A stretch of 64,000 bases of DNA from Cucumis sativus. Taxonomy: Eukaryota; Streptophyta; Magnoliopsida; Cucurbitales; Cucurbitaceae. The translations under genes were made by a program, and so were the position numbers. Of this stretch, positions 24,600-38,828 are shown in pieces. The stretch lies in assembly GCF_000004075.3 (NCBI RefSeq), contig NC_026659.2, forward strand, positions 14,019,473-14,083,472, written 5' to 3'. The notes beneath the pieces were generated by a model. It did no database searches and was not told the DNA's origin. It saw nothing but the letters and a program-made list of their open reading frames with translations. Position 1 is the stretch's first letter, and each line of letters opens with the position of its first letter.

Positions 24600-27526
24600 A
24601 GAAGAGGAGGGGGGTTTCTTACTTTCAAATAAATAATGGATACGTTGTTGCAGATCTTGGAATTCAGCAACAGTGCGAATCCCCATAAGCATTTGATGCC
24701 AATTATTGTGGACTCTCCACCTTAGCTTTTATTTCAAAAGAAAATATATATATTTATATATATATATATATTTCTTAAAATGGTATAAATATGAATATTT
24801 AGGGTATTGTGTGTTGTGAAGTGGATTATATATAGTGAAGGCATTTGTGATAAAACTATGTAACTAAAGTAGCTGTTGTCTCACGCCAACATTTTTAGTC
24901 TCTCTTTAATTTCAATCCAATTCAATTACTTTACTCTTAAAAACCAATCATTTCCTTTTTCACCATTTTTAATCTTTCCTTCCCTTCACCCCTCACTCCC
25001 TCACTCCCTCACTGCTACATAATAATATTTATCATCTTCTCATCTCATAATATATTTATATGAAATATCAAAACACATCTATCTTAATCCTCCACTTTCG
25101 GCTCTAAATAAATACTCTTTTCTCTATTATCAACACTTTTAACAATAAACTTGTGATTTTCTTTTTTCTTTTCAGTTAGGAATGTGAGTCATATATATGA
25201 ACATTTTGCAATTGTTGTTTTGTTTTTAATTGGTTTTTTGTTCTTATAATAATAGGTTTTGCATATGTATGTATATAGCTTCATTCATATTTGGTCTATT
25301 TGTTTTATAAGTATGGATGTTTTCTTTTCTTTTATCTCTTCAAAAGAACATTTTTTCATTTATAAGTATGGTTGCCTTGATAAACTCGCTTGTGGGTGGG
25401 TGTCCGGCACTTCTCCCTGCCACTTCTTTCATCTGTTTATGCTATTAGACTTTATCTACAGAGACCAATTGCATCAATATGGTGTTAGATCGAGTACACT
25501 TTGATACTAAAATTAACAAAAAAAAAAAGAAAAGTAGTTTGACTAAATATAAAATAATTGTTTGTTGTAGTATTGTTTTTATAAAACTCATCTTTCAACT
25601 TTCTACTTTAAGATTCTGCAATCTCATTCTTGTCAGAATAAAGTGTGATTCTAAAAAATTGTCGAGTGTCAAATGACAAACTCATCTCGATCATTTCTCC
25701 TTTAGAATTGATCACCTACAATTTCTCCTTATGTAAACTTTTGTTTTCTTTTGGGCTTAAATCATATCTTACCCAACTTTCAATTGTAATAATTATATTA
25801 CTGAATGGTCAGAATTGTTAGTACAAATTAGCATTGTTTAATGACTAATTGACCATACATTTGTTTCTTCCCTTATTATAAAAAAGAAAAAATTGATGTT
25901 AAAAGAGACTATGATTGAAATCAAAAGGACAACTTAATGGAAGTGAATTGGTTAAGATAGTTTTTACGTAATTTTCTCCTACCCTATGTTTCATAAAATG
26001 AAAAAAAAAAAAGGAAGGGGGAATATAGCAAAAGCTAAAAATATATTTACATAAAATGAGATAATTATTTTAAGCTGAATCAGATTACAATAATTGTGTG
26101 AAAAAGTTGAGAATGTCACTAATTGTTTGGATTGCTTTTTAATTATTATATTTATAATATATTACTATATATACACACACATATAAATAGTGATCATATA
26201 TGACTTCACCATTTATTCAATAATTAATTTGATGTTTGTTTTTATACTAACGATGTTTAGAGGGAGGAGATTTGAAGTAGTTGAAAGTATGTATTTAAAT
26301 TAATCAATCTTATTTATACTCAAATGTGGGATTGACTTGTAAAATTAACAAAAAGGGCTAAATGATACGTTAAAATAATAGTAGTAATGATAAAGTTTGA
26401 TGATCATACAAATCCATATATTAATCAAAATCATAGGTGGAAATGTTGAAAAAGTAATACTAAAGTGAACAAAAACAAAACCAAAAAAGAGGAGAAAAAT
26501 CAAATTAGTTGTTCTGCCACATCATCTCTTATTTTTAGTTAAATAAGAAGTAAATTAAGGGTTTTTTTTTAGTATATTAAGCTTATCATAAATTAACAAG
26601 AAATTAAAACCTAATATATATATATACACGCAAACTTAACGTGATAATAGAATAGAAGTATACAACTCTAAATTTATGCATTCATGCATATTCTAGACGT
26701 ATCAAAATTTAGTTAGGTCTATATTTTAGTGCATATTTTTATCTCTCAAATTATAAAAATCTTTATTAAAAAATAATGTCCAATTTTTAGTTAGGGTATT
26801 TTCCTTTTGGTCATTTGTATGAAACACTTTTACTCTTTCGGAGTTATATTATCTTCCATGACTTTTTGCATACATTTTAAAAGAGAAATTTATTAAAATT
26901 GTTATAGAAAATGATGATTGTGGTGTCCAAAGTAATGTGACAATCATTTAAAACAAAAATTAAGACCAGAACGCTACTATATCATTTAGCCTTCATAAAC
27001 ATATTCCTATTTTAAAATTTTATTCCAAACAATTATTTTGAAAGAATGAGATATAAAATTGTTAAACAAGTAGCTAGTAAAGTTGGTGAATATTTTCTTA
27101 TAATTTAACCTATTCAATTGAAACCTCTAATCTTTTGATGAAAGATATAATAGAGTTAAATTCAAACGGAGCAACAAGAAGTAAAAAAAAAAAATCATTC
27201 TCGTAAATAATATATAAATTTATATAATGATGGTTTGTAAACAATGAAGGTCTCATCAACTTTCCAGTCTACTCTTATCCTCCACCCCCAACCCCAACAA
27301 AACAACACCCCCATATAACACATATTAATTCTCAGAAACAAAATTGAGATTTCTGAGAAAAACTTTGGAAAGGGGTGACTGACACTGAAAAAGAAGAAGA
27401 AAGCTACTGTAATATAATACTATTTACAGTAATGGATGGAAATGCAAGGGCATGACAAAGCCCACAAACAAAATCCTTTGGGGATATTTGTGTCATTTAC
27501 TTAAAGTGATGAGATCTAGATGAATA
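24600..27526. other. Intergenic between the DUF3755 and Grx-DEP-DUF547 genes
   Basis: AT-rich with a short TA run (about 24747-24772) and poly-A tracts. It contains the promoter of the DUF3755 gene at its left end and the 3' UTR of the next gene at its right end, both transcribed leftward. No further gene or RNA was recognised. Confidence 0.5.
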
Positions 27527-30500
27527 TTAAGAAGAATTCATGGTCCAATTATAGTTTTGGTAAGCTATGTTGACTGGACCTCCATCTCCCAAAAGGTGTG
27601 TTAAAAAACCTGCTTTGTTGGCATCCAAGAACTTCATTATCCACTTCAGGATTTCTTTCTCATGCCCAAAGTCCACACTGAACCTGCAGAACCCCCAACA
27701 AAATTTCAATCAATACTTTCTTTTCTTTTTTTCATAATGCTCATCATCATCATATATATATAGAAACAAATACATTTTTTGTACTATATTGCAGTAGTAT
27801 GATTACCTCTGTTAATTATTACAGTTTTCAACTTCTACACTTTTTAAGTTTTAATTTACTAGGCTAAGAAAACCTTTAGTTGTCGGCCATTTTTGTTGTA
27901 ATGGTAAACTTATAACGAATTTGGGAAAAATACCTAAGCTACGAACATGATTGAAATCATTCATGAAGTTTGTAGTTTGTGTAGTTGAGTTAGATTCAAC
28001 TTAAGAAGCATATATACAGATACAAACATGGTGACACATTATCTTTTAAAATTTAGGACATTGGAAAGACACAATGGCGACACATTTATATGCTTAAAAG
28101 ATTTGAGATATTTTACACTCAAAAGTTCATATATGATATATGTATATTTTAGTCTACTGTGAGTGTTCTAATACGTTTGTTGTGCACTATTAACAAGTGT
28201 CTGATACATGTTCAACAAATTTCAAATCCAGATACATACTAGTCTAGTTTATGCCCATAACCAATAACCAATAACCACTAAGAAGTATTGACGTTATGGC
28301 TTCAAAAAAATAATTCAATTGAAGAACAAATTAAAAGATTTGGGGGGTAAAAGTGAAACTAAAAGAAATAAATGAAAAAGAAAAAGAAAGTGAAAGAGTG
28401 AGTTAGGTGACGAACCACTTGATGATTCCAGTGAGATAAACAGTTCTTTTGTCCAAGTCAACCTCCACTCCTCCACTTTGGAAGAATTCTCTTGCGGCGC
28501 ATCTTAGCTCTGCTTCGACTCCTTGAGGAGTATAGAATCTCACTCTTGGGCTTGACTTCGTGCCATTGCACAGTCCAAAGTGAATTAATGGATTCACTTC
28601 CCCATAAGCAAGCTGACATTTGTATTTCATATTCACAATATGATAAGAATTTTTTAAAAGATGCTATCCATTATATTCATCATTCGACAACAAAGAAAAA
28701 CAAATGTCATAAACCCAAACAAGAATAGAAAACCTTCCAACCACCACCTTCTTTACATGTCTATCTTATCAACAAAACTACTAGATTTGGGAGAGCATCA
28801 TTTCTTAGAAACAGTAACATTGGAGCTGACAAACTAATTGAGAATATAAATAAACTTTGAATAAAAGATGTTTTGCCAATTGTAAAACTTTAGCACTATT
28901 TCCTTTGAATAAAAGATCTTTCAATGTTTATAAATGTTTAAATTATTTATTAAATACTACCACTCATGTAAAACTTTAAAATTTTAGATGAAAAATTGGA
29001 CTTGGAAGTTTCACGTCTCCCTTCAAGTCCTTGTTATCAACTAACTTGCAACTTTTATGAAAATGGACGAATTTTTTAAACAAAAGAAAAAGTTGTACTT
29101 GTTGTAGCCGGTACAAAATTAAAAGGCCTATGATAACCCATCATCTTAAGCATTTGGATTTCATTTTTAACGTAGTGAGTGAAGAGAGTTCTATGGTTGA
29201 ACAACTATAATGTCATATTTCCTCCAAGAGTCCAAGTCATGTACCAATTAAATATTAATCTTTCTAGTGCACGAGTGAGAAGGAATGTTGAGATGAGAAT
29301 TATATCATACGTATTAAATGTATAGATTTGGGAACTAAATGAATAGATTTGGAAAAAGACAAGGAAATAGTGCTAAATGAAGGGGTTGAGCAAAAAAGTA
29401 AGGATCTCAACTAATGAAAACAGAATCAGAACAAAAGTATCATAGAAATGGAATAGGTATCAGCCGAAGGTTAAAAACAGATCATAATCCTCAAAAGTTG
29501 AAATGATAAGATAAACTTTACTTACCTCCAATCGCTTGTCCGAACTGCTGAAGGGCTTAACAAAGGAATAAGGTGGCCTCCTATTGCCTCTGAGAATCCC
29601 ATTCTTTATGGCTATAAGTGAATATGGGTGTCCACCGACCAAGTATTGGAAATCCGAGAAGAAGGATTTTCTGTCAATTACACCCTCTAGTCGTCCAAAT
29701 CTTATCAACCCATGAATCACCATAGCATTGTAAAGGTTTAGGAAAAAAGCCAATTTTTCATTATGTGACAGTTCCAAGAGGTTCACGCGGTGAAGGTCTT
29801 CTATTACGTTTATGTACCTGCAATGCATAAGAAGTTTGAGACGGGAGGAAACATGTTTAGAAGTGATGAAGGGGAAAAAGAACAGTACTCCTTTTCTTTT
29901 TTATTCATACAATTTGGTAACGTTTCTGTCATATTGTTTCTTTGTTTACTATTATTATTTAGAAAGAAAGAAAAGTTTTTTTTGTACAGTTGACTCATTT
30001 CAAAAATTCATTTGACCAAAATTGAAAAAAATTGTCTTTAAACTTTTTGTTTACTCATATTTACGTACAATTACCAAAATAGAACAATTATGCGAGTTGG
30101 GTTTTCTCACAGCTCTCGCTCCTTAAGGTTTATGATTTCCTTCTTGCTCTCATTCTCACCTTTTGTTCATTCTTGTCTTGTTGATGATTTTTGGCTCTTG
30201 TTTTTCTTTTTAATTAAAGAAAGCAAACAATCAAAGTTGTTATATTGAGGTGAAGAGAGCTAAAAACGAAAGTCAAGAGAAGAGCCCACCACGTGTGTAC
30301 AATAAGGTTGTTTCGTTTTATAGATGATGCAAGTGAGAGGTTTTTTTTTAAAAAAAAATTAGCAACTTGTTTAAAAAGTAGGACAAATTTCATTTAAAAG
30401 CTCAACTTTAGGTTAAGCATAATTATCTCAAGAAAGAATGGAAAACGAAAAAAACAATAATGTTACCAAATGGAGACCCTCATGTCTACAATGATTGTGC

Positions 30501-33500
30501 TCGTTTAGACAAATGAAACATTTGGCATGCAGAAAGGGAAACTTTGAGAACAGGATGAGATGAATGAAGCCATTTACAAGAAATTTGTTTTTTTATGTAT
30601 AATGGGTATTGAGTAATAGATTCCTTTTTTCTTTCAAAGCATATATAATTATTTTATATTAACAAAAATATAAACTATAATTAAATTTTCATGATTAATT
30701 TATTAATTGAACTGATGTTAAATAACCAAACTTAAACCTCTGCTTTTGTCTCAAATTCAGCGTCTTTTTTAGTTTCAAAATTTTCCATTTGACCACTATT
30801 CTAAAATAAAATCTCACAAATTACTTATGCATGTAGATCATTTTCTATACATAGCTTGTGCTTTCATCACTATTTACTTGTAACGTGTGTTTCATAATTT
30901 CAATTTTAATGTTTGGTTTAACACTTTTAAATATGATTTTTATATCATCAAAATTTGTTAATGCATCAAAGTTAAAACCAGTTAAAACTAAGTTATATTA
31001 ATGATACTAAGTTATAATTCATTTTATTAATGCATCAAAGTTAAAACCAAATTTAAAGCCAGTTAAAACAAAAAACAATCAAATAAAGTAATTAGTTCCT
31101 ACGTTAACTATGATCACAACCAGACATAAATGCTCGACATTAATAGTACACAATGCCAAATATAGAAATGAATTTGTTTTAATTTTTTTTTATTACTTCT
31201 TAATTTCTTGTTTAATGCCAAATGCAAAATAGGGAAAGAAAATAAACCCAAAAAGATGTGAAAAATTTGAAAATTGTACCTTCGAAATTCTTCAGTGTTG
31301 CTAATGGTGAGATAATCAAGATGTTGGAGATCTTGAGAGGCATGAGATTCTAAAATGGCGGACATGATCTTGGTGAGCTTTTGCGCAACAATGGCAGCGG
31401 GCTTGGGCTCATTGTCATTAACTGAGCCCCTAAAATTGAAGCAACGAGATATAAATGGCCCATGCTCAAGGAATCTATAGAAGTGATTCCCATCTTCAAA
31501 CTCATTTTCCCTGTTCACAACAAAATTATTATACATCATATAAGATCATTGACACATTAAAAGGCTTAAATCTAAAATGTTCTATTTGTTGTGTTATGTT
31601 AAATCTAACCTATCTAGTCTCTTAATTTTTGAATTTGTGTTTATTTGATTTCAAAAATTTGAAATTTGGATAACACATGTCTAAACTTTCAACCGTGTCT
31701 AACAAGATTCTTAACTTCAAAAACCGTCGAATAAATCTTTTCATTTCAACTTTTTGTTAGAATAAATCATTCTCTTCTTGGATTATCTATTTTAAATTCA
31801 AACATATATTAAATTTAAAATTGAATTTGAATGTCTAATATTCTTTTGCACTTACTTTTTGACGGTGTAACAAACAAATGTTACTTTTTTCGTCTCTTGT
31901 TTTTAAAATTTAACTTTGTAGACACTATTTTCACCTTTAAATATTCGTTTTTAGAAGTTGACTAAGAAATAAACTATTGTATATACAAATATTGTATGAA
32001 ATCCAGAGAAAATAGGGTTAATTTTCGAGAATAGAAAAAACCAAATCAGTTTCCAGAACAATTTTTTTTTAAAAAAAATACCAAAGTTAAACTTGCTGAT
32101 TATTTTGATAATAAATAGAGAAATATATTTTTGAAGATGAGAGAGAGAGAGAGATTTTTTTTACCCAAAGACATGATGAATAAAAAGCTTCTGGGTCATC
32201 TGCTTTCCAATTTCAACAGCCTACATTATTCATCAATTCACAAATCAGAATAAAATTTCATCTCCAATCTACCAAACAATTCTATTGACAAACACTACTT
32301 TTCTTTTAAGTCCTCCATTGAAATTATTTATGCTAAAGTTTCTAATATCCTAATGCTTGTTTTTTAGATCGATAACTATAAACAGATGTAGCGTAACAGA
32401 ATATCAAACACCAACTCCCTATCATTGCACAACTCAATCATACATTATTCCTAAACCTTACAACCAAAGGCTATATTGTAAAGCATCCCATCTATATCAT
32501 TAAAACAAATCATATTATGTTTATTTATCATAAAAGTTGCATCGACGTTATTTTTAAATGATTTAGAGTAAAGTAACATTAAAACATTAATGAAATGAAT
32601 ACATGCCATGCCCTAGCAGTACTATAAATTCTCTACTATTACTCTATGTTATGATTTGGTTAGATTGGAGTAGATTAAAAAAAGCAATATATATACATAG
32701 AAGTAATGATGCAACTAAATGGGATTAATTCCCATAATCATAAGATCCATTTTTGAGAAAAGAGCCAACTATTAATTACCACAATTTACTAAACCATTTT
32801 TCAATTTCATAATTCCTTGCTTACTTAGTTGCCCCCATCATTAATGGGCTCTTTAAAACTAAATTTCCTCACCACCTTACTTTTTTAAAAAACATGCCAA
32901 TGTGACACATAATAAATCAACTATGGTATTAACAATTGTTTCAATTTTTTAATATCTAAGGAGTTTATTTGATACGTTGTTGAACAATATATAATGTTGC
33001 TATTATACAATATACATATATATATATATATATCCAAAGTTGAAAGATTTTATATATAAATTTTAAAATTTCAAAATCTATTTTTAGTTTAGGAAAGGAG
33101 TGGGGGGCGAGGATTTGAACATTTAAGCTTCAAATATTTATTCCTTAACAAAAAACCGAATTTCCAATTATAAAAATACAAACAATATAGTATTAAGGGA
33201 AAGTAAGAAAATTTGAATTGACAAATAATCAGGTGCTTCACGGAGCACAAAACAATGATATGGCAAGTTCAAATGACCGTAGGATTTTAAAAGAAGTAAA
33301 AAAAAGTATGTCATCTTCATTTCATCCAACGGCCAGAAAACAGAGCACAGAAAAAACAGAGCATACCTTTCTACGCCCGCAGTCAAGGCGGTGAATAAGC
33401 GCTTCCACCATTTCGCTGCCGGAGAAGCAGTTCTTGACGATCTTCATCTTGATCAGACGGTCCTGAATCGGCAATCTCTGTCTCAGGAATTTCACGATCT

Positions 33501-34527
33501 CTAATAGTTCGTCCGGCGATCCTTCATCTGGGTCGTCGAAACCGTACACTGGCGGAGCCGGTGCGTCGTCGGGACATTTATGGCTAAGCATATCTTTGAT
33601 TCTTCGGTCGAATTCGCCGCTGTTTCTTAGGGAGTTTAAGGCTACAAGACCTCCAAAGAGCTTGTCGTTGAAGAAAATCTGCGGCACTAACGTACTTCCC
33701 GTCCTCTTCATCAGCTCCTTCTCTCTTTGAGGAAAAACATCGACGTTGATTTCAACGAACCTCAATCCCTTTTCGTTGAAAAAACTCCTAACCGCTTTAC
33801 AATCCCTGCAATTCGACCTGGAGAAGAAGCTGATTCTTCCCTTGAGTTCTCTGTCACTCTCTTCATCGCTCTTCAATTTCACCACGACTTTGAGACCGGA
33901 GAGATTGATTTCGGTTACGCCGGTTTGGGACTTCTCGTTGTCGTCCTCGTCGTCCTTGTATTCATCTTTAAGCGACGAAATCCGCTTGAAAATCGCGGCC
34001 GATAAGCTATTGCTTCTCTCACGTATAAACTTCCCAATCGAGGGCATGTCGACAGAGATATTCTCAGACAAACTCTGGGACCGTTTGTGCGGTGGTTCAT
34101 CGGCAGAGGAAAGGGAAATCCCAGGTGGGGCCTCGGGTTTAGGAAGTTGAGAATGAGGCTCCAATACGCGTACTTCGCCATTATTGGGTTCCAATTGGTG
34201 GTGGGGACGAACGGGAATATGACCGTTATGATGGGTAGAAATAGAATCCTCTGATTTCTCTGTATCGAAGGAGGAAGAAGAAGAAGAAGAGGAGGAAGAG
34301 GGAGACTCAATATCAGAGAGCTTGGTTTGATTCTCATGTAAAGAGTGAGGAATGGAAAGCTTTGGGGTGAGCTTGGGATTGTCGGAATCATGGATGAATG
34401 GAGGTTGAGAAACAGAGTGGGTGGGAAGAGGATGGATGAGTCCATCTGGGTTTGTAGGAGAATCATGAAGAGCATGAGGAAAAGAGATGGGTTCTTGAGA
34501 AACAGAGGAATGAACGTCAACAGCCAT
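27527..34527 (-). CDS. Glutaredoxin-DEP-DUF547 multidomain protein
   Basis: Six exons join to 2094 bp, 697 residues: 33367-34527, 32165-32220, 31280-31510, 29526-29817, 28416-28612 and 27527-27683; all junctions are GT-AG and in frame. Residues 1-229 are a disordered, Ser/Pro/His-rich leader with a ten-Ser run at 77-86. Residues about 230-320 form a glutaredoxin fold with CRDC (C240, C243) and a cis-Pro loop (STLVPQIFF). About 339-440 is a DEP domain, a membrane- or protein-docking module. About 483-640 is DUF547 (HNEKLAFFLNLYNAMVIHGL). This Grx+DEP+DUF547 layout is a known plant-specific arrangement described as putative electron carrier; its substrate is not established. The intron between exons 1 and 2 is about 1.1 kb, that between exons 3 and 4 about 1.5 kb. 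The fifth donor is placed at 28415 (TG|gttcgt) because it alone keeps frame. Confidence 0.87.
28000..28245. repeat. Probable dispersed repeat in the last intron of the Grx-DEP-DUF547 gene
   Basis: The stretch has the repeated words gacacat/gacacatt and ends with aagtgtctgatacatgttca, resembling a common plant repeat rich in GACAC words; a related worn copy may sit near 14430-14480 (acatggacacgaacaccc). Family uncertain. Confidence 0.35.
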
Positions 34528-34540
34528 TAGAAGAGAGAAA

Positions 34541-34589
34541 TTAAGAAGAAGAAAGAAGAAAGAAGAAAGAAGAAAGAAGAAAGAAGAAT
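34541..34589. repeat. (AAGAAGA)n tract in the leader of the Grx-DEP-DUF547 gene
   Basis: A purine repeat of seven-base units directly upstream of the start codon; on the coding strand it is a TTCTTC-rich leader. The Ser run inside the protein (34262-34291) comes from a similar expansion, GAAGAA on the plus strand. Confidence 0.8.
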
Positions 34590-36184
34590 GAAAATGGAGA
34601 GAGAAAGGGGTGGGGGGTTTAAGGTTTTAAGGGAGAGAAAGGAAGAAGAGGTCAAAAGGGAGGGCCAGAGAGAGGTGTAGAAGATCTTTCAGTAAATTAA
34701 AATAAACCAAACTACAATGGAAGACACAGATAGATATATAAATGAGATTAATTTGAAGACAAATAAGAAGAGAGAACGGTACGGTTAGAGAGGGAGAGAG
34801 AGGGCATAAGGAAGGAAGGAGAATAATAAACCATATATGACTTGTGGTTGATGATAAAAAAAAAAAAACAACGCTTTGTTAACTGTTAATAAAGTTTTTG
34901 AGGTTTAAGCAAATAAAAAACAAACAAATCATAAGCTTAAAACCAAAGTTTGCAATTTGAAGGGTACCCATATCAAAAACTTCTCTCTACCTACATCACA
35001 TACAAACAATACTAAAAATGTTAATTGGATTATTTATTTGTGTGATGTTGAACCTTTTCAATTAATAGATAATTAGTTAAAAAATTGAACAAAAAATTTA
35101 AAAAAATGACAATGAGTTATGATCAAAGTTGGGACAAGTTTAGACAAAATAGGGGTTTTTGTTTGTTTGTTTTTTAATTTCCTAAATTCCCAATTGGCAA
35201 TCTCATAGTCCAAATGTTTAATTTAAAAAAAGAAATAAAAGGGAACATTATGGTTTGACGTGAGAACCGAAGAGAAGGCCTCGCCAGGTTTGGTATCGTT
35301 ATGCCGCTCCCCTCCCCCTCTAGCTCTCATAACGTCACTCCTCGGAATTTATACTCTTTTTTAAAAAACAAAATAATCAATTACCAATTCCCTTTTTATT
35401 TCTTCCCACTTCCGTTTCACAATTTTTAAAAAAAAAAATTAAATCCTCCATTTTAGTTTAGGGTAAATTTATTCTTAATTCTAATTCTATTAAGGGTTAA
35501 TTTACTTATCATAAAACCCAAAAATATTTAAACGCAACCAACTCACTATTGTATTTTCATTAATTTTATATTTGTCGTTTATATGTAGGGGCAATTTTTT
35601 TTTTTTTAATTATTTTGTTATTTATTCATCTTTTCTTTCATATTTGTAAAGTATAAAATTCAATCGTTTAAATCTTTTGTTTCATCTTCATCATCTTTGA
35701 CAAGATGTTCTGAAGCTATTTCACGATTGTCTCAATATTATTCTTCATCTTTCTCATATTTGAGAATATTAAAATCGTTTTACCTTGGTCAACACGATCG
35801 TTAGATTTAAAGTTTTTAACAATCATTTACATTGGACAACATGATTATTTACCATAACAAATATTATCGCTTACCATAATTAACATGACCGTTGACCATG
35901 ATCAATACTATCTTTAAAAGTATATTGTGCTCAATCGTCTATCCTTGTAATATATATAAAACAACCGTGTAGTTATGGTAAATGATCATTTAGACTATAG
36001 TACATGATCGTTTAGAAGAAAAGTACGCATTCACACTCTCAAACTCAAGGTCATTAAACACCTACTAGCTTCCTCTTGGCTTGTCTCTAAACCATATAGA
36101 GAGGTTCTCCCCTACTAGCTCTCAAACTCAAGGGTATTATAGGTTTAGTAGCTATCGGAAGAGGTTATGCTTGGGATGACCATC

Positions 36185-37500
36185 TGTAACATCCCAAGTC
36201 CATGATTCGAATATGAATTATGAATCTTGACGTTGATGCATTTCTTAATATAACAATACAATCTCTTTCGATATTGAAATGGTAACTTTTGATATTAATT
36301 TTAAATGAATGGAATGAAATTGAATAATTTGACCATGATAGAAAAATGTATTTTATTAGGGTCAGAAGGATGAAAGAGTAATAATAATTAAAAGAAAAGG
36401 TTTTACTTATTCAAATGAAAAAAAGAAGCAAAAAGCCATCAAAATTGAAGAAAATTGTAAATTGGATAAGGATTTGATATTGATGAGGCGTATTACATAA
36501 GGTGAGATGAGGAGAGCAGTTATTAAGAGACCTAATTAAGTTGTTTGTGTATATTTTGGACCCAATCTTTACTCATTTTTTTTAGAAAAGAAAATGTGGA
36601 TTTGAATAATTGTTGTTATCATATAGAATATAGATTATTAAAGCACGTCTATATTTGCAAAGGAAATCACGTCTCATATTGTTGAACACGTTCCACTTGT
36701 TTGCATTCACGTTTTATAATAACATACATGTGTACATACCTCTCTATATTACTATATTCTTTTTTATTTCTTTCAATTTCTAACCCAACAAGGTTCTTCC
36801 CCTTAGTACCTCTAATCAAACTCCCACCCCACTGTATGTTAATAACCAACTCCAATAACGTTTTCTTTCTTCGCTCTTTAAAAAGCAGAAATTCTCTTCA
36901 CCTAAAATCTATCTCCATAGTTGTTGTTCATAAATTTATATTTTATGAAGTCTTTAAATTGTGAAGCTTCTCGCAAGTTTTTGTGCAGATTACTGGAGTT
37001 TTAGTGGAAGAAATTTGTGTTACTGAGGAACGTTTTCGAAGGTATCTCAGTTACTTTTATGTGGTATGACAGATTATTGAAGATCGTCAAGTGATTTAAC
37101 GGAGTATCGATTGATAAGAAATATGAATGAAGACTGATATAATTGTACTATGGTCAACGAATTCAGGGAGCCTGAATTCATTCGTCTTTGAGGAGGTTCA
37201 CAATTACAGTCAGGGGAGCCTGAGTTTATTTTAAGTTCTGGTGATAACTTATCAAAATAGCTTTAGATTTAAGTTACTGTCTTTTGAATCTCAATAATAT
37301 TTCTTATATGTCCAAAGAAGCTCCACATATATAGGTCATATTTGCTGAACTGAGTTATCAAAGCCTTTTGTGTTATTTGTTCGTTTTGTTACGTTAGTTA
37401 TTCCTGTCGTTAATCACATTAGTCATAGCTTGAGGATATTATTTATCGTGTCACCTATTTTTCACTATCGAATCATAATTTTTCACATGACAAATTCTTC
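36185..37500 (+). mobile_element. Possible degenerate solo LTR
   Basis: It begins TGTAACATCCCAAGTCC, comparable to the start of the better-defined solo LTR at 49390 (TGTAACGACCC), and has leader-like sequence later (ttgtgttactgaggaacg; cagggagcctgaattca and caggggagcctgag). No matching CA end or target duplication could be fixed, so the right border is approximate. Confidence 0.3.
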
Positions 37501-37792
37501 TTATCCCGTTTTTTATATGTGTGATGATTAAAGGTAGAGGTGGACATGACAAACGGCTAAAAAAATCGACTCTAACCGACTGATGTTCACACCAACATAA
37601 ATATTTAAAGGTTTAGACAAACCAAAACTAACCATTAAAACTAGATGTAGATCATAGAGATGTGTCTATCTTACATTAGAACGAAAACTTAATTGAGGAA
37701 AATGATATATCTCCAAACATTATGAATAGCTAAATCAGATGTATTGTATTTGTGATCTAAAGATTTTTACACACAAAAACTTCTCTATATAT

Positions 37793-37832
<40 letters not shown>

Positions 37833-38572
37833 GATAAATGTGTTAGAGTATTTGAATTACTTTATTTTAAACTCATATATACTGAATTTGGTCCCAACTT
37901 TTATCATAAGATAATTTCTGTTTTGTAAGGATTTATTTTTCTAACTAATTACATGTTAAAATTCTTCATTTTTATAAATTATTTTGAATTTCATATTTTA
38001 GTGGATTTAATTTAACGTTGAAGGATAGTTATATAAATCTTTATTTTCTTTTCTTCTATGTTTTGGGTTTTTTGAAATATATACACGAGGTTTATTCCAA
38101 ATGAATAGAAAACAAATATATTGTTATAATATATATATATATATGTAATGTGAAATAAAGCCATTTGGATTTTGAAAATTGATTTGAATAGATGTGGATA
38201 TATATATTTGTCCCATACCTGACTTTTGGTATTTCTATTATTTTATTATTTTGCTTTCAAAATGTTAATTGGTGAAGAGGAAATACAAATTTTTAATATT
38301 TTTGTATAGCATTGCATCTCATCCATCAACCTATTTTTTGAAAAAGGACAATTTCGTAATGCTGCCTATTTAATTAGGCTATATGTGTTCAGAAACCTTG
38401 TGTTCTAATTTTGTTTCCCATAATAAAAATGGAAAGCATCAATCAACATTTGATGTGTGAATCTTGAAAAAAAAGGCAAATTGTTGGGATAACGCATTTG
38501 GAAAGGACTTTTTCTTACTTCATTATAACCTAATTTTTAAAATCTTTAACAAATTTCTTTTCACAAAATTAT

Positions 38573-38828
38573 ATGAATTCCCAAATATTTTTCAAATTGA
38601 TTCAGCGGAAATCTTCTTTGAACCTCGTGCCTTTCCTTTCTACCGCGCAGTGGGTACAGATTGACAGATTGATTCTTTTCCGTAGAGCTATTTCATCCTT
38701 CTCGTGCATACATTCTATGCATAATAGCTTTGAGAAAAGCAACTTCCCCAACTGCTGAAACCCCAACATCAACTTCAGAGGGCAACTCAACGGAAACTGA
38801 AGAGTGGGGAAAAGAAGAAAAATCAGGC
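38573..38828 (+). other. Unplaced protein-like island in the gene desert
   Basis: Composition changes from about 25% to nearly 45% G+C. On the plus strand, 38706-38828 reads RAYILCIIALRKATSPTAET and then SEGNSTETEEWGKEEKSGA to a TAA stop, an amphipathic then acidic Thr/Ser/Glu-rich ending unlike random AT-rich DNA. An overlapping frame (38573-38758) is also open. There is no start codon for the first frame and no recognised homology. It may be the last exon of a broken gene or an organelle insertion; unproven. Confidence 0.25.

Noticed and set aside
33727-34150. Plus-strand frames opposite the first exon of the Grx-DEP-DUF547 gene
   Set aside because: Shadows of a well-supported exon with glutaredoxin residues on the minus strand.
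38464-38520. Residues KKANCWDNAFGKDFF resembling a bacterial IS3-type transposase motif
   Set aside because: The match covers about 15 residues only, lacks an ATG start and continues into unrelated AT-rich sequence; chance similarity.
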